Origin: Streptomyces xiamenensis
GTDB taxonomy: Bacteria > Actinomycetota > Actinomycetes > Streptomycetales > Streptomycetaceae
DNA: 64,000 bases
Assembly (NCBI RefSeq): GCF_000993785.3
Contig: NZ_CP009922.3
Location: 992,001 to 1,056,000, forward strand
Direction: 5' to 3'
Part shown: one piece after another, positions 53,032-62,500 of the stretch
Position numbering within the stretch: the stretch's first letter is position 1
How the letters are laid out: the number at the start of each line of letters is the position of its first letter
Notes under the pieces: model-generated
Database searches by the model: none
The model's input: the letters and a program-made list of their open reading frames with translations, nothing else
Told to the model about the DNA's origin: nothing
Translations under genes and position numbers: made by a program

Positions 53032-53883
53032 GTGCGTTCGGCGGTCACGGCGCTGTACCGCGGGCTGTCCCCGGAGACGGTGCGGGGCTTCGCGACGAGC
53101 GTGCTCCCGGTGGATGTGGCGTTCGACGACGCCGAGGATCTGGCCGCCGGGGTGGAGCGGGTGGCGCTGGTGATGGTGCGTCATCTGGGGCTGCCGCCGG
53201 GGCCGGTGCGGGTGCGGTTCCGCGATGACATGCCGGAGGCGGCGTGGGTGGAGGTCGAGGCGGCGCCGGGTGGCGTGTACACCGTTGATCTGCACCGCCG
53301 GTTCGACGGTCAGCGGCGTGACATCGGCGGGGTGCTGGCACACGAGGTGATGCACGTGTACCTGCACCGGGCCGGTCTGTCGCTGCCGGTGACGGCCGAG
53401 GACGAGATTCTCACGGACACGGCCGCCGCGTATCTGGGCACGGGCTGGCTGCTGTTGGACGCGTTCCGCGAGGACGCGCTCGGTTCGCAGCGGCTGGGCT
53501 ATCTGACGCCGCAGGAGTACGGGTACGTCCTGGCGCGGCGGGCGGCGGTGTTCGGGGAGGACCCGCGGATCTGGTTCACCAGCCCGCAGGCGTACGAGGC
53601 GTACGAGGCGGGCCGCCGGCTGGCGGAACGGGACGCGGTGCGGCCGCCGTTGGCGGGCGGCCCCTGGGCGGTGCGGCAGCGGTACGCGGCGGAGCGGGCG
53701 CTGGCGGTACGGGGGCGCTCGGTGCCGGGTGAGGGCGGCGCGGGGTACGCCTTCGAGCAGGGGGAGCCGCTGAAGGTGGTGTTCGGCTGCCCGGTGTGCG
53801 GACAGCGGTTGCGGCTGCCGGTGGCGGGGCGGCGCCGGGCCCGCTGCGGGTTGTGCCGTACGGTCCTGGACTGCGACACCTGA
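53032..53883 (+). CDS. HExxH metalloprotease-like protein with C-terminal zinc ribbon
   Basis: About 283 residues. The centre has a zinc-protease-type motif GVLAHEVMHVYLH (HEVMH) followed by TAEDEILTDTAAAYLGTGWLLLDAF, in which Glu/Asp residues could complete the site, as in SprT or M48-like folds. The C-terminus is a four-Cys zinc ribbon (CPVCGQRLRLPV and CGLCRTVLDC), which suggests nucleic-acid or protein binding. No signal peptide is present, so it should be cytoplasmic. The start is uncertain: GTG 53032 is used, but no ribosome-binding site is clear, and the frame is open upstream through the VOC gene. It may be translated by coupling to that gene. Confidence 0.7.
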   Translation: MRSAVTALYRGLSPETVRGFATSVLPVDVAFDDAEDLAAGVERVALVMVRHLGLPPGPVRVRFRDDMPEAAWVEVEAAPGGVYTVDLHRRFDGQRRDIGGVLAHEVMHVYLHRAGLSLPVTAEDEILTDTAAAYLGTGWLLLDAFREDALGSQRLGYLTPQEYGYVLARRAAVFGEDPRIWFTSPQAYEAYEAGRRLAERDAVRPPLAGGPWAVRQRYAAERALAVRGRSVPGEGGAGYAFEQGEPLKVVFGCPVCGQRLRLPVAGRRRARCGLCRTVLDCDT

Positions 53884-53905
53884 CGGACGGCGGGGGCCGG
53901 GACCG

Positions 53906-54793
53906 CTACTTGATGGCTCCGGCCGCCAGTCCCCCGGCGAGCCGGCGCTGCACCACGACGAAGAAGATGAGTACCGGCACGGTGATGAGGGTGGAGCCGG
54001 CCATGACGGCGCCCCAGTCGGTGCTGTACTGGCCGAAGAACCGGTGCAGTCCGACGGCGGCCGTGTACTTGCTGTCGTCCTGCATGAAGGTGAAGGCGAA
54101 GATGAACTCGTTCCAGGCCACGATGAAGGCGAAGATGCTGGTGGCGACGAGTCCGGGGGCCACCAGCGGCAGCAGGACGGAGCGGAACATCCGCCACCAG
54201 CCGCAGCCGTCCAGGTAGGCGGCCTCCTCGATCTCCCGGGGGACGGCGGCGACGAAGCCGCGCAGCGTCCAGATGCCGAACGGCAGGGAGAAGGCCAGGT
54301 AGACCACGGTCAGCCCGAGCAGGCTGTTGAGCATCCCGAGGTCGCTCATCTGGAGGAACAGCGGGATGACGAGGGCCTCCAGCGGCACCATCTGCACGAT
54401 GAGGATCATCACCAGCACCTTGGTCCGCATCCGGAACCGGAAGCGGGCCACGGCAACCGCGGCGAACAGGGAGAGCAGCCCCGACAGCAGCACGGTACCG
54501 GCGCCGACGAGGGCGGAGTTGGCGAGGAAGGTGGTGAAGTCGCCGGTGTCCAGGACGTACCGGAAGTGGTCGAGGGTGAAGCCGGAGGGCAGTACGGACG
54601 CGCCGCGGGTGCCGGCTCCGGGGTCGAAGGCGGAGGACACCATCCAGTAGACGGGGAAGAGGGAGAAGGCGAGCAGCGCGGCGACGGCCAGGGCCGGCCC
54701 GGCGCGGCGTGCGCGGCCGCCGGCCGTCCCGGCTGCCGTCTTCGGGGCCGGGGCCGGGGGCGTCTTCGGGGCCGGGGTCGGGGTGGTCGCCAT
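53906..54793 (-). CDS. Carbohydrate ABC transporter permease (MalG type)
   Basis: A 295-residue inner membrane permease with six predicted helices after a Pro/Ala-rich cytoplasmic lead. The coupling (EAA) loop reads EEAAYLDGCGWWRMFRSVLLPL, contacting the ATPase. Other typical segments are SLFPVYWMVSSAF, LVIPLFLQMSDLG and WNEFIFAFTF. Third gene of a sugar importer operon, starting 2 bp after the MalF-type gene. No ATPase is encoded nearby. In Streptomyces such importers often use the shared ATPase MsiK. It converges on the metalloprotease-like gene with 22 bp between stops. Confidence 0.93.
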   Translation of the reverse strand: MATTPTPAPKTPPAPAPKTAAGTAGGRARRAGPALAVAALLAFSLFPVYWMVSSAFDPGAGTRGASVLPSGFTLDHFRYVLDTGDFTTFLANSALVGAGTVLLSGLLSLFAAVAVARFRFRMRTKVLVMILIVQMVPLEALVIPLFLQMSDLGMLNSLLGLTVVYLAFSLPFGIWTLRGFVAAVPREIEEAAYLDGCGWWRMFRSVLLPLVAPGLVATSIFAFIVAWNEFIFAFTFMQDDSKYTAAVGLHRFFGQYSTDWGAVMAGSTLITVPVLIFFVVVQRRLAGGLAAGAIK

Positions 54794-54795
54794 CG

Positions 54796-55803
54796 TCAGA
54801 GTTCGTCCCTCTCCTTGAACAGGGCCCTGATGTACGCCACGGTGATGGCGAGCAGCAGCAGGGTGAGCAGGACGGCGATGGCCGAGCCCATGCCGTACTG
54901 GTTCTTGACGAAGGACTGGTGGTAGGACCAGACCCCGAGGTTGAAGATGTCGGGGTTGGAGCCCGAGCCGCCCGGCATCAGGTAGATCTGGGCGAAGACC
55001 TTGAAGTCCCAGATGGTCGACAGGATGGTGACGACCATGAAGACCGGTTTGATGGTCGGCACCGTGATCTTCCAGAACCGCTGCCACGCGTTGGCCCCGT
55101 CCATCAGGGCGGCCTCGGGGAGTTCCCTGGGGATGGTGAGCAGCCCGGCGAAGACGGTGATGGCCACGAACGGGAAGCCGTGGTGCACGACGTTGAGGGT
55201 GGCGATGGCGTAGAAGGACCATCGGTCGGTGAACCAGTTGGTCTCGCGGGGTTCGATCAGGCCCAGGGAGTCCAGGCCGCCGCTGACGATGCCGTTGAGC
55301 GGGTCGAAGATCCAGATCCACACGTAGGTGCCGGTGACGGCGGGCATGGCCCAGGCCATCATGATCACGGTGGAGCAGATGACCCGCCATACGGTGCCCA
55401 GGCGTTGCAGCAGGAGGGCGACGAGGGTGCCGGTGATGACGGTGAGGGCGACACAGACGACGGCGAAGACGACGGTGTTGGGCAGCACCGTGGACCACAG
55501 GGCGCTGTCGCCCAGCAGGGTGCGGTAGTTGTCGAGACCGGTGTAGTTCGATGTGCCGGTGTAGATCTGGCGCAGGCCGTAGTCCTGGAAGGACAGGAGC
55601 ACCACGCGCAGCAGGGGCCACAGCAGCAGGACGGCCAGGACGGCGAGGGCGGGGGCGAGCAGCAGCCAGGGGCGCAGGGCGCGGGTGCGTTGTGCGCGGC
55701 GGCGGGCGAGGTGCCGTTCCCGTTCGGGGTCCGGTGTCCGGCCCCGGTCGCGGCGCCGGTTTCCGTTCCGGTGCCGCGCGGGGTCGGTGGTGTCGGTGCT
55801 CAT
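54796..55803 (-). CDS. Carbohydrate ABC transporter permease (MalF type)
   Basis: A 335-residue permease. A basic 40-residue cytoplasmic N-terminus (rich in Arg) precedes six helices: LLAPALAVLAVLLLWPLLRV, VVFAVVCVALTVITGTLV, VICSTVIMMAWAMPAVTGTY, VAITVFAGLL, MVVTILSTIWDF and ALLTLLLLAIT-like final helix. The EAA loop is PEAALMDGANAWQRFWKITVP. ATG 55803 lies 3 bp after the binding-protein stop, so expression is coupled. Sugar specificity cannot be read from it directly; the upstream DasR-like site suggests an amino-sugar or chito-oligosaccharide link (inference). Confidence 0.93.
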   Translation of the reverse strand: MSTDTTDPARHRNGNRRRDRGRTPDPERERHLARRRAQRTRALRPWLLLAPALAVLAVLLLWPLLRVVLLSFQDYGLRQIYTGTSNYTGLDNYRTLLGDSALWSTVLPNTVVFAVVCVALTVITGTLVALLLQRLGTVWRVICSTVIMMAWAMPAVTGTYVWIWIFDPLNGIVSGGLDSLGLIEPRETNWFTDRWSFYAIATLNVVHHGFPFVAITVFAGLLTIPRELPEAALMDGANAWQRFWKITVPTIKPVFMVVTILSTIWDFKVFAQIYLMPGGSGSNPDIFNLGVWSYHQSFVKNQYGMGSAIAVLLTLLLLAITVAYIRALFKERDEL

Positions 55804-55806
55804 CGG

Positions 55807-57111
55807 CTAGTTGCCAAAGGTCTCGTCCATGGTCGCTGCCGCCGTGTCGGCGGCTTCCTGCACGGTGGCCGAGCCGGAGAGGATGGACTGGAGCATCCGC
55901 GGGATGACCTGGGCGCCCTGGACCTGGCCGTACAGCTCGGTCACCGGCACGCTGGCACCGGCCTCCAGCATCTGGGTGGCGAAGGGGGCGACGAGGGGTC
56001 CTGCCCGGTCCGCCACGTCTTCGAGGAGGGACTGCTGGCCGGGGAAGAAGCCGGACTGCTCGGCCCACCGGGCGCCGTACTCGCCGGTGGACATGAGCTT
56101 GATGAGTTCCCAGGCGAGTTCGGGTTCGTCGCTGTTGAAGTCGCCGAGGAGTGAGCCGCCGACGAAGGAGGGATTGTAGGTGCCGGGCTGCCGGCCGGGG
56201 ATGGGGACGACGCCGAGCCGGTCGGCCCAGGTGGGGTCGTCCTCCAGGAGGGTGTTGACGGTCCAGTTGCCGTTGATGACCATGGCGGCCTGGCCGGTCT
56301 GGAAGCTCTGGAGCTGGTCGGTTTCCAGCCAGGTCTCGGCGGCGGCGACGGACAGGCCGTGTTCGGTGGCGAGCGAGGTGTAGAACTCGATGCCGGCGAC
56401 GGCCTCGGGGGCGTTGATGGTGGAGGTCCAGGTGCCGTCGTCGTCGGCCTGGGCTATCTGGCCGCCCGCGCCCCAGATGAAGGGGTCCACGGTGTACTCG
56501 GTGCCGCCGATCACCGGGAACGGGATCATGTCGGGCTCCAGTTCCTTCAGCTGGAGGGCGACGTCGCGGAGTTCGTCCCAGGAGGTGGGCGGCTGGAGGC
56601 CGTGTTCGGCGAAGAGGTCGGCGCGGTACATCAGGGAGCGGGTGCCGGCGTGCCAGGGCATGCCGTAGGTGGCGCCGTCGACGGTGCCGGCCTCGTGGAG
56701 GGCGGGCACGAGGTCGCCGCCCAGGCCGTCGGCCTCGATGTCGCCGGCGAGGTCGCGCAGGGCGCCGACGGCTCCGAATTCCAGGGCCCAGGTGGTGCCG
56801 ATCTCGGCGACGTCGGGGAGTTCGCGGCCGGCCATGGCGGTGGTGATCCGGTCGTGGGCGTCGGCCCACTGGATGAACTGGACGTTGAGTTCGGCGCCGG
56901 TCTGTTCCTTGAACGCGGCGCCCAGTTCCTCGAAGTAGGGGCCGGCGTCGGGGTTGGTGCCTTCCATGATCCAGACGTCGAGGGTTTTCGCCGCGCTGTC
57001 GCCGGAGTTGGAGTCGCTACCGCAGGCCGTGAGCAGGCCGAGGGACAGCACGGCCGCACCGGCGAGGAGGCGGCGGGCTGGGGTGCCGAAGTGGCCGGGG
57101 GTGTGCGACAT
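55807..57111 (-). CDS. Sugar ABC transporter substrate-binding lipoprotein
   Basis: A 434-residue family 1 extracellular solute-binding lipoprotein. The signal peptide ends with lipobox LLTAC-GS (about 26-32). The mature part shows LDVWIMEGTNPDAGPYFEEL, FKEQTGAELNVQFIQWADAHDRITTAMAG-type N-lobe, YGMPWHAGTRSLMYRADLFAEHG and INGNWTV in the hinge region. It leads the importer operon with two permeases downstream. ATG 57111 has GGAGGGG 8 nt upstream. A DasR-like operator and a central AGCGCT palindrome lie between it and the divergent gene, so the importer may be induced by amino sugars. Confidence 0.94.
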   Translation of the reverse strand: MSHTPGHFGTPARRLLAGAAVLSLGLLTACGSDSNSGDSAAKTLDVWIMEGTNPDAGPYFEELGAAFKEQTGAELNVQFIQWADAHDRITTAMAGRELPDVAEIGTTWALEFGAVGALRDLAGDIEADGLGGDLVPALHEAGTVDGATYGMPWHAGTRSLMYRADLFAEHGLQPPTSWDELRDVALQLKELEPDMIPFPVIGGTEYTVDPFIWGAGGQIAQADDDGTWTSTINAPEAVAGIEFYTSLATEHGLSVAAAETWLETDQLQSFQTGQAAMVINGNWTVNTLLEDDPTWADRLGVVPIPGRQPGTYNPSFVGGSLLGDFNSDEPELAWELIKLMSTGEYGARWAEQSGFFPGQQSLLEDVADRAGPLVAPFATQMLEAGASVPVTELYGQVQGAQVIPRMLQSILSGSATVQEAADTAAATMDETFGN

Positions 57112-57168
57112 GGTCAGTCCCCTCCTGAAGGTAGGGAGATCATCCAGCCGGATGGAGCGTTGATTGTG

Positions 57169-57178
57169 ACAGCGCTGT
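57169..57178. promoter_or_regulatory. LacI-type core palindrome ACAGCGCTGT
   Basis: Perfect 10-bp palindrome ACAGCGCTGT within TTGTGACAGCGCTGTG, 58 bp upstream of the binding-protein start. A central AGCGCT is typical of LacI-family operators that control sugar importers in Streptomyces. No regulator gene lies nearby. Confidence 0.45.
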
Positions 57179-57220
57179 GTTCACGCCTTCCAGGTCCTGG
57201 CATCACGGAATGGCACCGTT

Positions 57221-57236
57221 TGTGGCCTGGACCACT
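57221..57236 (-). promoter_or_regulatory. DasR-responsive element-like site
   Basis: The minus strand reads AGTGGTCCAGGCCACA, matching 13 of 16 positions of the dre consensus AGTGGTCTAGACCACT, including TGGTC and CCA arms. It lies about 110 bp upstream of the sugar-binding lipoprotein gene, where DasR sites precede amino-sugar transport genes in Streptomyces. It also lies 80 bp upstream of the divergent membrane-anchored protein gene. Confidence 0.5.
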
Positions 57237-57315
57237 GGAGGTCGTGGAGGAACCGACCGAAGGTACGGACCGTCCCAGGGATTTGGTACGACCAGTGCCG
57301 ACGGAGGGGGATGGG

Positions 57316-57858
57316 ATGCGGCCACGGATCACCAGATCGGTCGTCATCGGGACGGTGTTGGGCTTCTCGATCGCGGGCGTGGGGCTGGGCGCGATGCTGG
57401 GCGCGATGTTGCTGACGCAGCATCAGCTGCAGAAGGGGATCACACCGTTGGAACCGGCGCCGTACCCGCCGCCTCCCGTAGACGCCACCCCTGCGACGGT
57501 CTCACCGGTGCTCTTCGAGGAGCGGGCGGAGGAGATCGTCGGCGCGTGGCCGGACCCGGGGCCCTTCGACGGCGGCGGCGCGCAGCTGCTGCCGCTGTCC
57601 GGGATGAACGCCGTCTCCCCGGCGGACACCGCGCTCACCGTCCACGTCGGCCATGGCGCCTGCGATACGGAGTTCGGCGCCTGGCTGCGGGAGACGGAGG
57701 AGCTGCTGATCGTGGGCGGCTGGAACGTACCCGATCCCACGGTGGCCTGTACGGAGCAGTGGCTGTCCGACCCGTACCGGATCGGTCTGGAGTCGGCGCT
57801 GGGCGACCGCCCCGTGATCGACGCGGTCTCCGGGGCACCGCTTTCCTCCTCGCGGTGA
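57316..57858 (+). CDS. Small predicted membrane-anchored extracytoplasmic protein
   Basis: A 180-residue protein of unknown function. ATG 57316 (MRPRITRSVV) is chosen because GGAGGGGG lies 8 nt upstream and a basic N-terminus followed by a hydrophobic segment (about 8-33, glycine-rich GFSIAGVGLGAMLGAML) indicates a signal anchor. The extracytoplasmic part starts with a Pro-rich linker (PAPYPPPPVDATPA) and then a compact region with two Cys (HGACDTEFGAWL, TVACTEQWL) that likely pair. No catalytic motif. It is divergent from the sugar importer operon. The adjacency may reflect co-control by the intergenic sites, but this is speculation. Confidence 0.75.
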   Translation: MRPRITRSVVIGTVLGFSIAGVGLGAMLGAMLLTQHQLQKGITPLEPAPYPPPPVDATPATVSPVLFEERAEEIVGAWPDPGPFDGGGAQLLPLSGMNAVSPADTALTVHVGHGACDTEFGAWLRETEELLIVGGWNVPDPTVACTEQWLSDPYRIGLESALGDRPVIDAVSGAPLSSSR

Positions 57859-58017
57859 ACCGGACCGCGGCCCCGGCCGCCGGGGGCGTCACCGCCACCG
57901 CCGCGCCACCGGCCGGCGTGGCCACCACCCAGGCGGGCAGATACGGCGCGGCCGGCTGCGGGGGGATGGCTCCCCCGAGTTCCTCCCCCCTCCCCGGCCC
58001 GCCTGCGGACATGCCTC

Positions 58018-58086
58018 GGCGCCTGCCCTCACTCGGTCGGGGAGAGGCAGGCGCCGTGGCCACTTTCCGTACGACGCTGTACGGAA
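58018..58086. terminator. Two hairpins between the anchored-protein gene and gltD
   Basis: The first has a perfect 10-bp stem GGCGCCTGCC (58018-58027 with 58046-58055). The second has a perfect 8-bp stem TTCCGTAC / GTACGGAA with a 6-nt loop (58065-58086), 45 bp beyond the gltD stop. The second is the likely gltD terminator and the first may stop transcription from the other side. Confidence 0.65.
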
Positions 58087-58131
58087 GCCGGTGGGGCCCG
58101 GGCGGGACGGAGTCCGCACCCGGGCCGGGCG

Positions 58132-59595
58132 TCAGACCGTCAGGGAGCGGTCGGTCGGCCGGATCGGGTAGGGCAGGGCGCTGGGCGCGCCGGTCAGGAA
58201 ACGGTCCACACCGCGGGCCGCCGCGCGGCCCTCGGCGATCGCCCACACGATGAGCGACTGGCCGCGCCCGGCGTCACCGGCGACGAACACGCCGTCGACG
58301 CTGGTCGCGTAGTCCGCGTCCCGCGCGATGTTGCCGCGCGCGTCGAGGTCGACGCCGAACTGCCGCACCAGGCCGTTCTCCTGGTCGGTGCCGGTGAAGC
58401 CCATGGCGAGGGTGACCAGCTGGGCCGGGATCTTCCGCTCGGTGCCCGGCTTCTGGGTGAGCTTGCCGTCGATGAACTCGACCTCGACCAGGTGCAGCCA
58501 CTGCACGTTGCCGTCCTCGTCGCCCTCGAAGTGGGTGGTGGAGACGGAGTAGACCCGCTCGCCGCCCTCCTCGTGCGCGGAGGTGACCTTGTAGGTCATG
58601 GGGAACGTGGGCCACGGCTGGTGAGCGGGGCGGTCCTCGCTCGGCCGGGGCATGATCTCCAGCTGGGTGACGGAGGCCGCGCCCTGCCGGTGGGCGGTGC
58701 CCACGCAGTCGGCGCCGGTGTCGCCACCGCCGATGACGACCACGTGCTTGCCCTCGGCGCTGATCGGGGCGGTGATGAAGTCGCCCTCCTGCACCTTGTT
58801 GGACAGCGGCAGGTACTCCATCGCCTGGTGGACGCCGTTCAGTTCGCGTCCGGGCACCGGCAGGTCGCGCGCCGTGGTGGCACCGGCGGCGATGACGACG
58901 GCGTCGTAGCGCTTGCGCAGCTTCGCCGCGTCGATGTCGCGGCCGATCTCCACGCCGGTGCGGAACTTGGTGCCCTCCGCCCGCATCTGCTCGATGCGCC
59001 GGTTGATGTGCCGCTTCTCCATCTTGAACTCGGGGATGCCGTAGCGCAGCAGGCCGCCGATGCGGTCGGCGCGCTCGTACACCGCGACCGTGTGCCCGGC
59101 CCGGGTGAGCTGCTGGGCGGCGGCCAGGCCCGCGGGGCCCGAGCCGATGACGGCGACGGTCTTGCCGGAGTGGCGCTGCGGCGGCTGCGGGGTGACGTTC
59201 CCGGCCTCCCACGCCTTGTCGATGATGGTGACCTCGACGTTCTTGATGGTGACGGCGGGCTGGTTGATGCCCAGCACGCACGCCGACTCGCACGGTGCGG
59301 GGCACAGCCGCCCGGTGAACTCCGGGAAGTTGTTGGTCGCGTGCAGCCGTTCGCTGGCCGCGGCCCAGTCCTCGCGGTAGGCGTAGTCGTTCCACTCGGG
59401 GATCAGGTTCCCCAGCGGACAGCCGTTGTGACAGAACGGGATGCCGCAGTCCATGCACCGCGACGCCTGCTTGCTGATGATGGGCAGCAGCGATCCGGGG
59501 ACGTAGACCTCGTTCCAGTCCTTGACGCGTTCGGCTGCGGGCCGGGAGGTGGCGGTCTCGCGGCCGGTGGTGAGAAAGCCCTTCGGGTCAGCCAT
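58132..59595 (-). CDS. gltD: Glutamate synthase (NADPH) small subunit
   Basis: Electron-input subunit of GOGAT, 487 residues: takes electrons from NADPH and passes them through FAD and Fe-S centres to GltB. The N-terminus has two cysteine clusters [17 protein letters not shown] and [12 protein letters not shown] for [4Fe-4S] centres. FAD binding [13 protein letters not shown] and [15 protein letters not shown] follow, then NADPH binding [13 protein letters not shown] and the closing [24 protein letters not shown] 59595 overlaps the end of gltB by 8 bp, indicating translational coupling. Length matches the family. Confidence 0.97.
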   Translation of the reverse strand: MADPKGFLTTGRETATSRPAAERVKDWNEVYVPGSLLPIISKQASRCMDCGIPFCHNGCPLGNLIPEWNDYAYREDWAAASERLHATNNFPEFTGRLCPAPCESACVLGINQPAVTIKNVEVTIIDKAWEAGNVTPQPPQRHSGKTVAVIGSGPAGLAAAQQLTRAGHTVAVYERADRIGGLLRYGIPEFKMEKRHINRRIEQMRAEGTKFRTGVEIGRDIDAAKLRKRYDAVVIAAGATTARDLPVPGRELNGVHQAMEYLPLSNKVQEGDFITAPISAEGKHVVVIGGGDTGADCVGTAHRQGAASVTQLEIMPRPSEDRPAHQPWPTFPMTYKVTSAHEEGGERVYSVSTTHFEGDEDGNVQWLHLVEVEFIDGKLTQKPGTERKIPAQLVTLAMGFTGTDQENGLVRQFGVDLDARGNIARDADYATSVDGVFVAGDAGRGQSLIVWAIAEGRAAARGVDRFLTGAPSALPYPIRPTDRSLTV

Positions 59596-62500
59596 GGGTC
59601 GCCGCCTCCATCATCTTCTCGTGGGTCTCGGACTCGCCGAGTCCGGCGCGCTCGGCGGCGTCCTTGGCGGCGAGCACGGCCTTGTACGTGGTGGGCATGA
59701 TCTTGCTGAAGCGGGCGACGGCAGCGTCCCAGTCCTTCAGCAGCTTGCCGGCGACCGTGGATCCGGTCTCCTCGGCGTGGCGGCGCACCACTTCGTGCAG
59801 CCAGTCCCGGTCGGTCTCGCTCAGCGTCTCGACGGCGACCATGCCGGGGTTGACGTTGTGCTCGTCGAGGTCGATGACGTAGGCGACGCCGCCGGACATG
59901 CCGGCCGCGAAGTTGCGTCCGGTCTCGCCCAGGACGACGGCGTGGCCGCCGGTCATGTACTCGCAGCCGTGGTCGCCGACGCCTTCGGCCACCACGGTGG
60001 CGCCGGAGTTGCGGACGCAGAAGCGTTCGCCGACCCGGCCGCGCAGGAACAGTTCGCCGCCGGTGGCGCCGTAGGCGAGGGTGTTGCCGGCGATGGTGGA
60101 GTACTCGGGCAGGTGCTCGGCGCCGCGGTCGGGCCGAACGATCAGCCGCCCGCCCGACAGGCCCTTGCCGACGTAGTCGTTGGCGTCGCCCTCCAGGCGC
60201 AGGGTGACGCCGCGCGGCACGAAGGCGCCGAAGGACTGGCCGGCGGAGCCGGTGAAGGTGATGTCGATGGTGTCCTGGGGCAGTCCGGCGCCGCCGAACT
60301 TCTTGGTCACCTCGTGGCCGAGCATGGTGCCGACCGTGCGGTTGATGTTGCGGATGGCGACCTGGGCGCGCACCGGCCGGGCGTCCTCGGCGGTGTCGGC
60401 CGTGAGGGCGTCGGCGGAGAGCCGGATCAGCTCGTTGTCCAGGGCCTTCTCCAGGCCGTGGTCCTGGGCGATCGTGCGGTGCAGCGGCGCGCCGGCCGGC
60501 AGGTCGGGCACGTGCAGCAGCGGGGCCAGGTCCAGACCGGCGGCCTTCCAGTGGTCGACCGCGCGGGTCACGTCCAGCAGTTCGGCGTGACCGACGGCCT
60601 CCTCCAGGGTGCGGAAGCCCAGCTCGGCGAGGAGTTCGCGCACCTCTTCCGCGATGAACTCGAAGAAGTTGACGACGAACTCGGGCTTGCCGCTGAAGCG
60701 TTCGCGCAGCACCGGGTTCTGGGTGGCGATGCCGACCGGGCAGGTGTCCAGGTGGCACACCCGCATCATGACGCAGCCGGAGACCACCAGCGGCGCGGTG
60801 GCGAAGCCGTACTCCTCGGCGCCGAGGAGCGCGGCGATCAGCACGTCGCGGCCGGTCTTGAGCTGTCCGTCGGTCTGCACGACGATGCGGTCGCGCAGCC
60901 CGTTGAGGAGCAGCGTCTGCTGGGTCTCCGCCAGGCCGAGTTCCCAGGGACCGCCGGCGTGCTTGAGGGAGGTGAGCGGGGAGGCGCCCGTACCGCCGTC
61001 GTGTCCGGAGATGAGGACCACGTCGGCGTGTGCCTTGGAGACGCCCGCCGCGACCGTGCCGACGCCGACCTCGGAGACCAGCTTCACGTGGATGCGGGCG
61101 GCCGGGTTGGCGTTCTTCAGGTCGTGGATGAGCTGGGCGAGGTCCTCGATGGAGTAGATGTCGTGGTGCGGGGGCGGCGAGATGAGGCCGACGCCGGGGG
61201 TGGCGTGCCGGGTCTTGGCGACCCACGGGTAGACCTTGTGGCCGGGCAGCTGGCCGCCCTCGCCGGGCTTGGCGCCCTGGGCCATCTTGATCTGGATGTC
61301 GTCGGAGTGCACCAGGTATTCGCTGGTGACGCCGAAGCGTCCGGAGGCGACCTGCTTGATGGCGCTGCGGCGCTCGGGGTCGGTGAGCCGCTCGGAGTCC
61401 TCGCCGCCCTCACCGGTGTTGGACTTGGCGCCCAGCCGGTTCATGGCGATGGCGAGGTTCTCGTGCGCCTCCTGGGAGATGGAGCCGTAGCTCATCGCGC
61501 CGGTGGAGAAGCGCTTGACGATCTCGCTGACCGGCTCGACCTCCTCCAGCGGGACGGGAGCGCGCTCGCCGTCCTTGAGCCGGAACAGTCCGCGCAGCGT
61601 CATCAGCCGCTCGGCCTGCTCGTTCACCCGCTCGGTGTACTGCTTGAAGATGTCGTAGCGGCGCTGCCGGGTGGCGTGCTGGAGCCGGAAGACGGTGTCG
61701 GGGTCGAACAGGTGCGGTTCGCCCTCGCGGCGCCACTGGTACTCGCCGCCGATCTCCAGGTCGCGGTGGGCGGGGGCGATGCCGGAGGCGGGGTACGCCT
61801 TGGCGTGCCGGGCGGCGACCTCCTGGGCGATCACGTCGAGGCCGGCGCCGCCGATCTTGGTGGTGGTGCCGTGGAAGTAGGTGTCGACGAAGGACTCGTC
61901 GAGACCGACGGCCTCGAAGACCTGGGCGCCGCGGTAGGAGGCGACGGTGGAGATGCCCATCTTGGACATGACCTTCAGGACGCCCTTGCCGAGCGCCTTG
62001 ATGAGGTTCTTGATGGCGGTCTCGGCCTCGATGCCGGGCAGGTAGGTGCCGCGGGCGACCAGGTCCTCGACCGATTCCATGGCGAGGTAGGGGTTGACGG
62101 CGGCGGCGCCGTAGCCGATGAGCAGGGCGACGTGGTGCACCTCGCGGACGTCGCCGGCCTCGATGAGCAGCCCGACCTGGGTGCGCTGCTTGGTGCGGAT
62201 GAGGTGGTGGTGCACGGCCGAGGTGAGCAGCAGCGAGGGGATCGGGGCGTGCTCGGCGTCGGAGTGCCGGTCCGAGAGGACGATGAGGCGGGCGCCGTCG
62301 GCGATGGCGGCGTCCGTCTCGGCGCGGATCTCGGCGAGGCGGTCGGCGAGCGCGGCGCCGCCGCCGCTGACCCGGTACAGGCCGGACAGGGTGGCGGAGC
62401 CGAAGCCGGGGAGGTCGCCGTCGGCGTTGATGTGGATCAGCTTGGCCAGCTCGTCGTTGTCGATGACCGGGAACGGGAGGTTCACGGAGCGACAGGTGGC

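Noticed and set aside
53906..56869. Single 987-residue open frame over the sugar importer operon
   Set aside because: Only its last 295 codons (the MalG-type permease) are protein-like; the rest is a high-GC shadow of the MalF-type and binding-protein genes.
58065..58086. ANTAR-target RNA hairpin (hexaloop with A1 and G4) after gltD
   Set aside because: The loop read on the minus strand (AGCGTC) fits A1/G4, but ANTAR targets need two tandem hairpins before a terminator in a leader, and this single hairpin lies after a stop codon.
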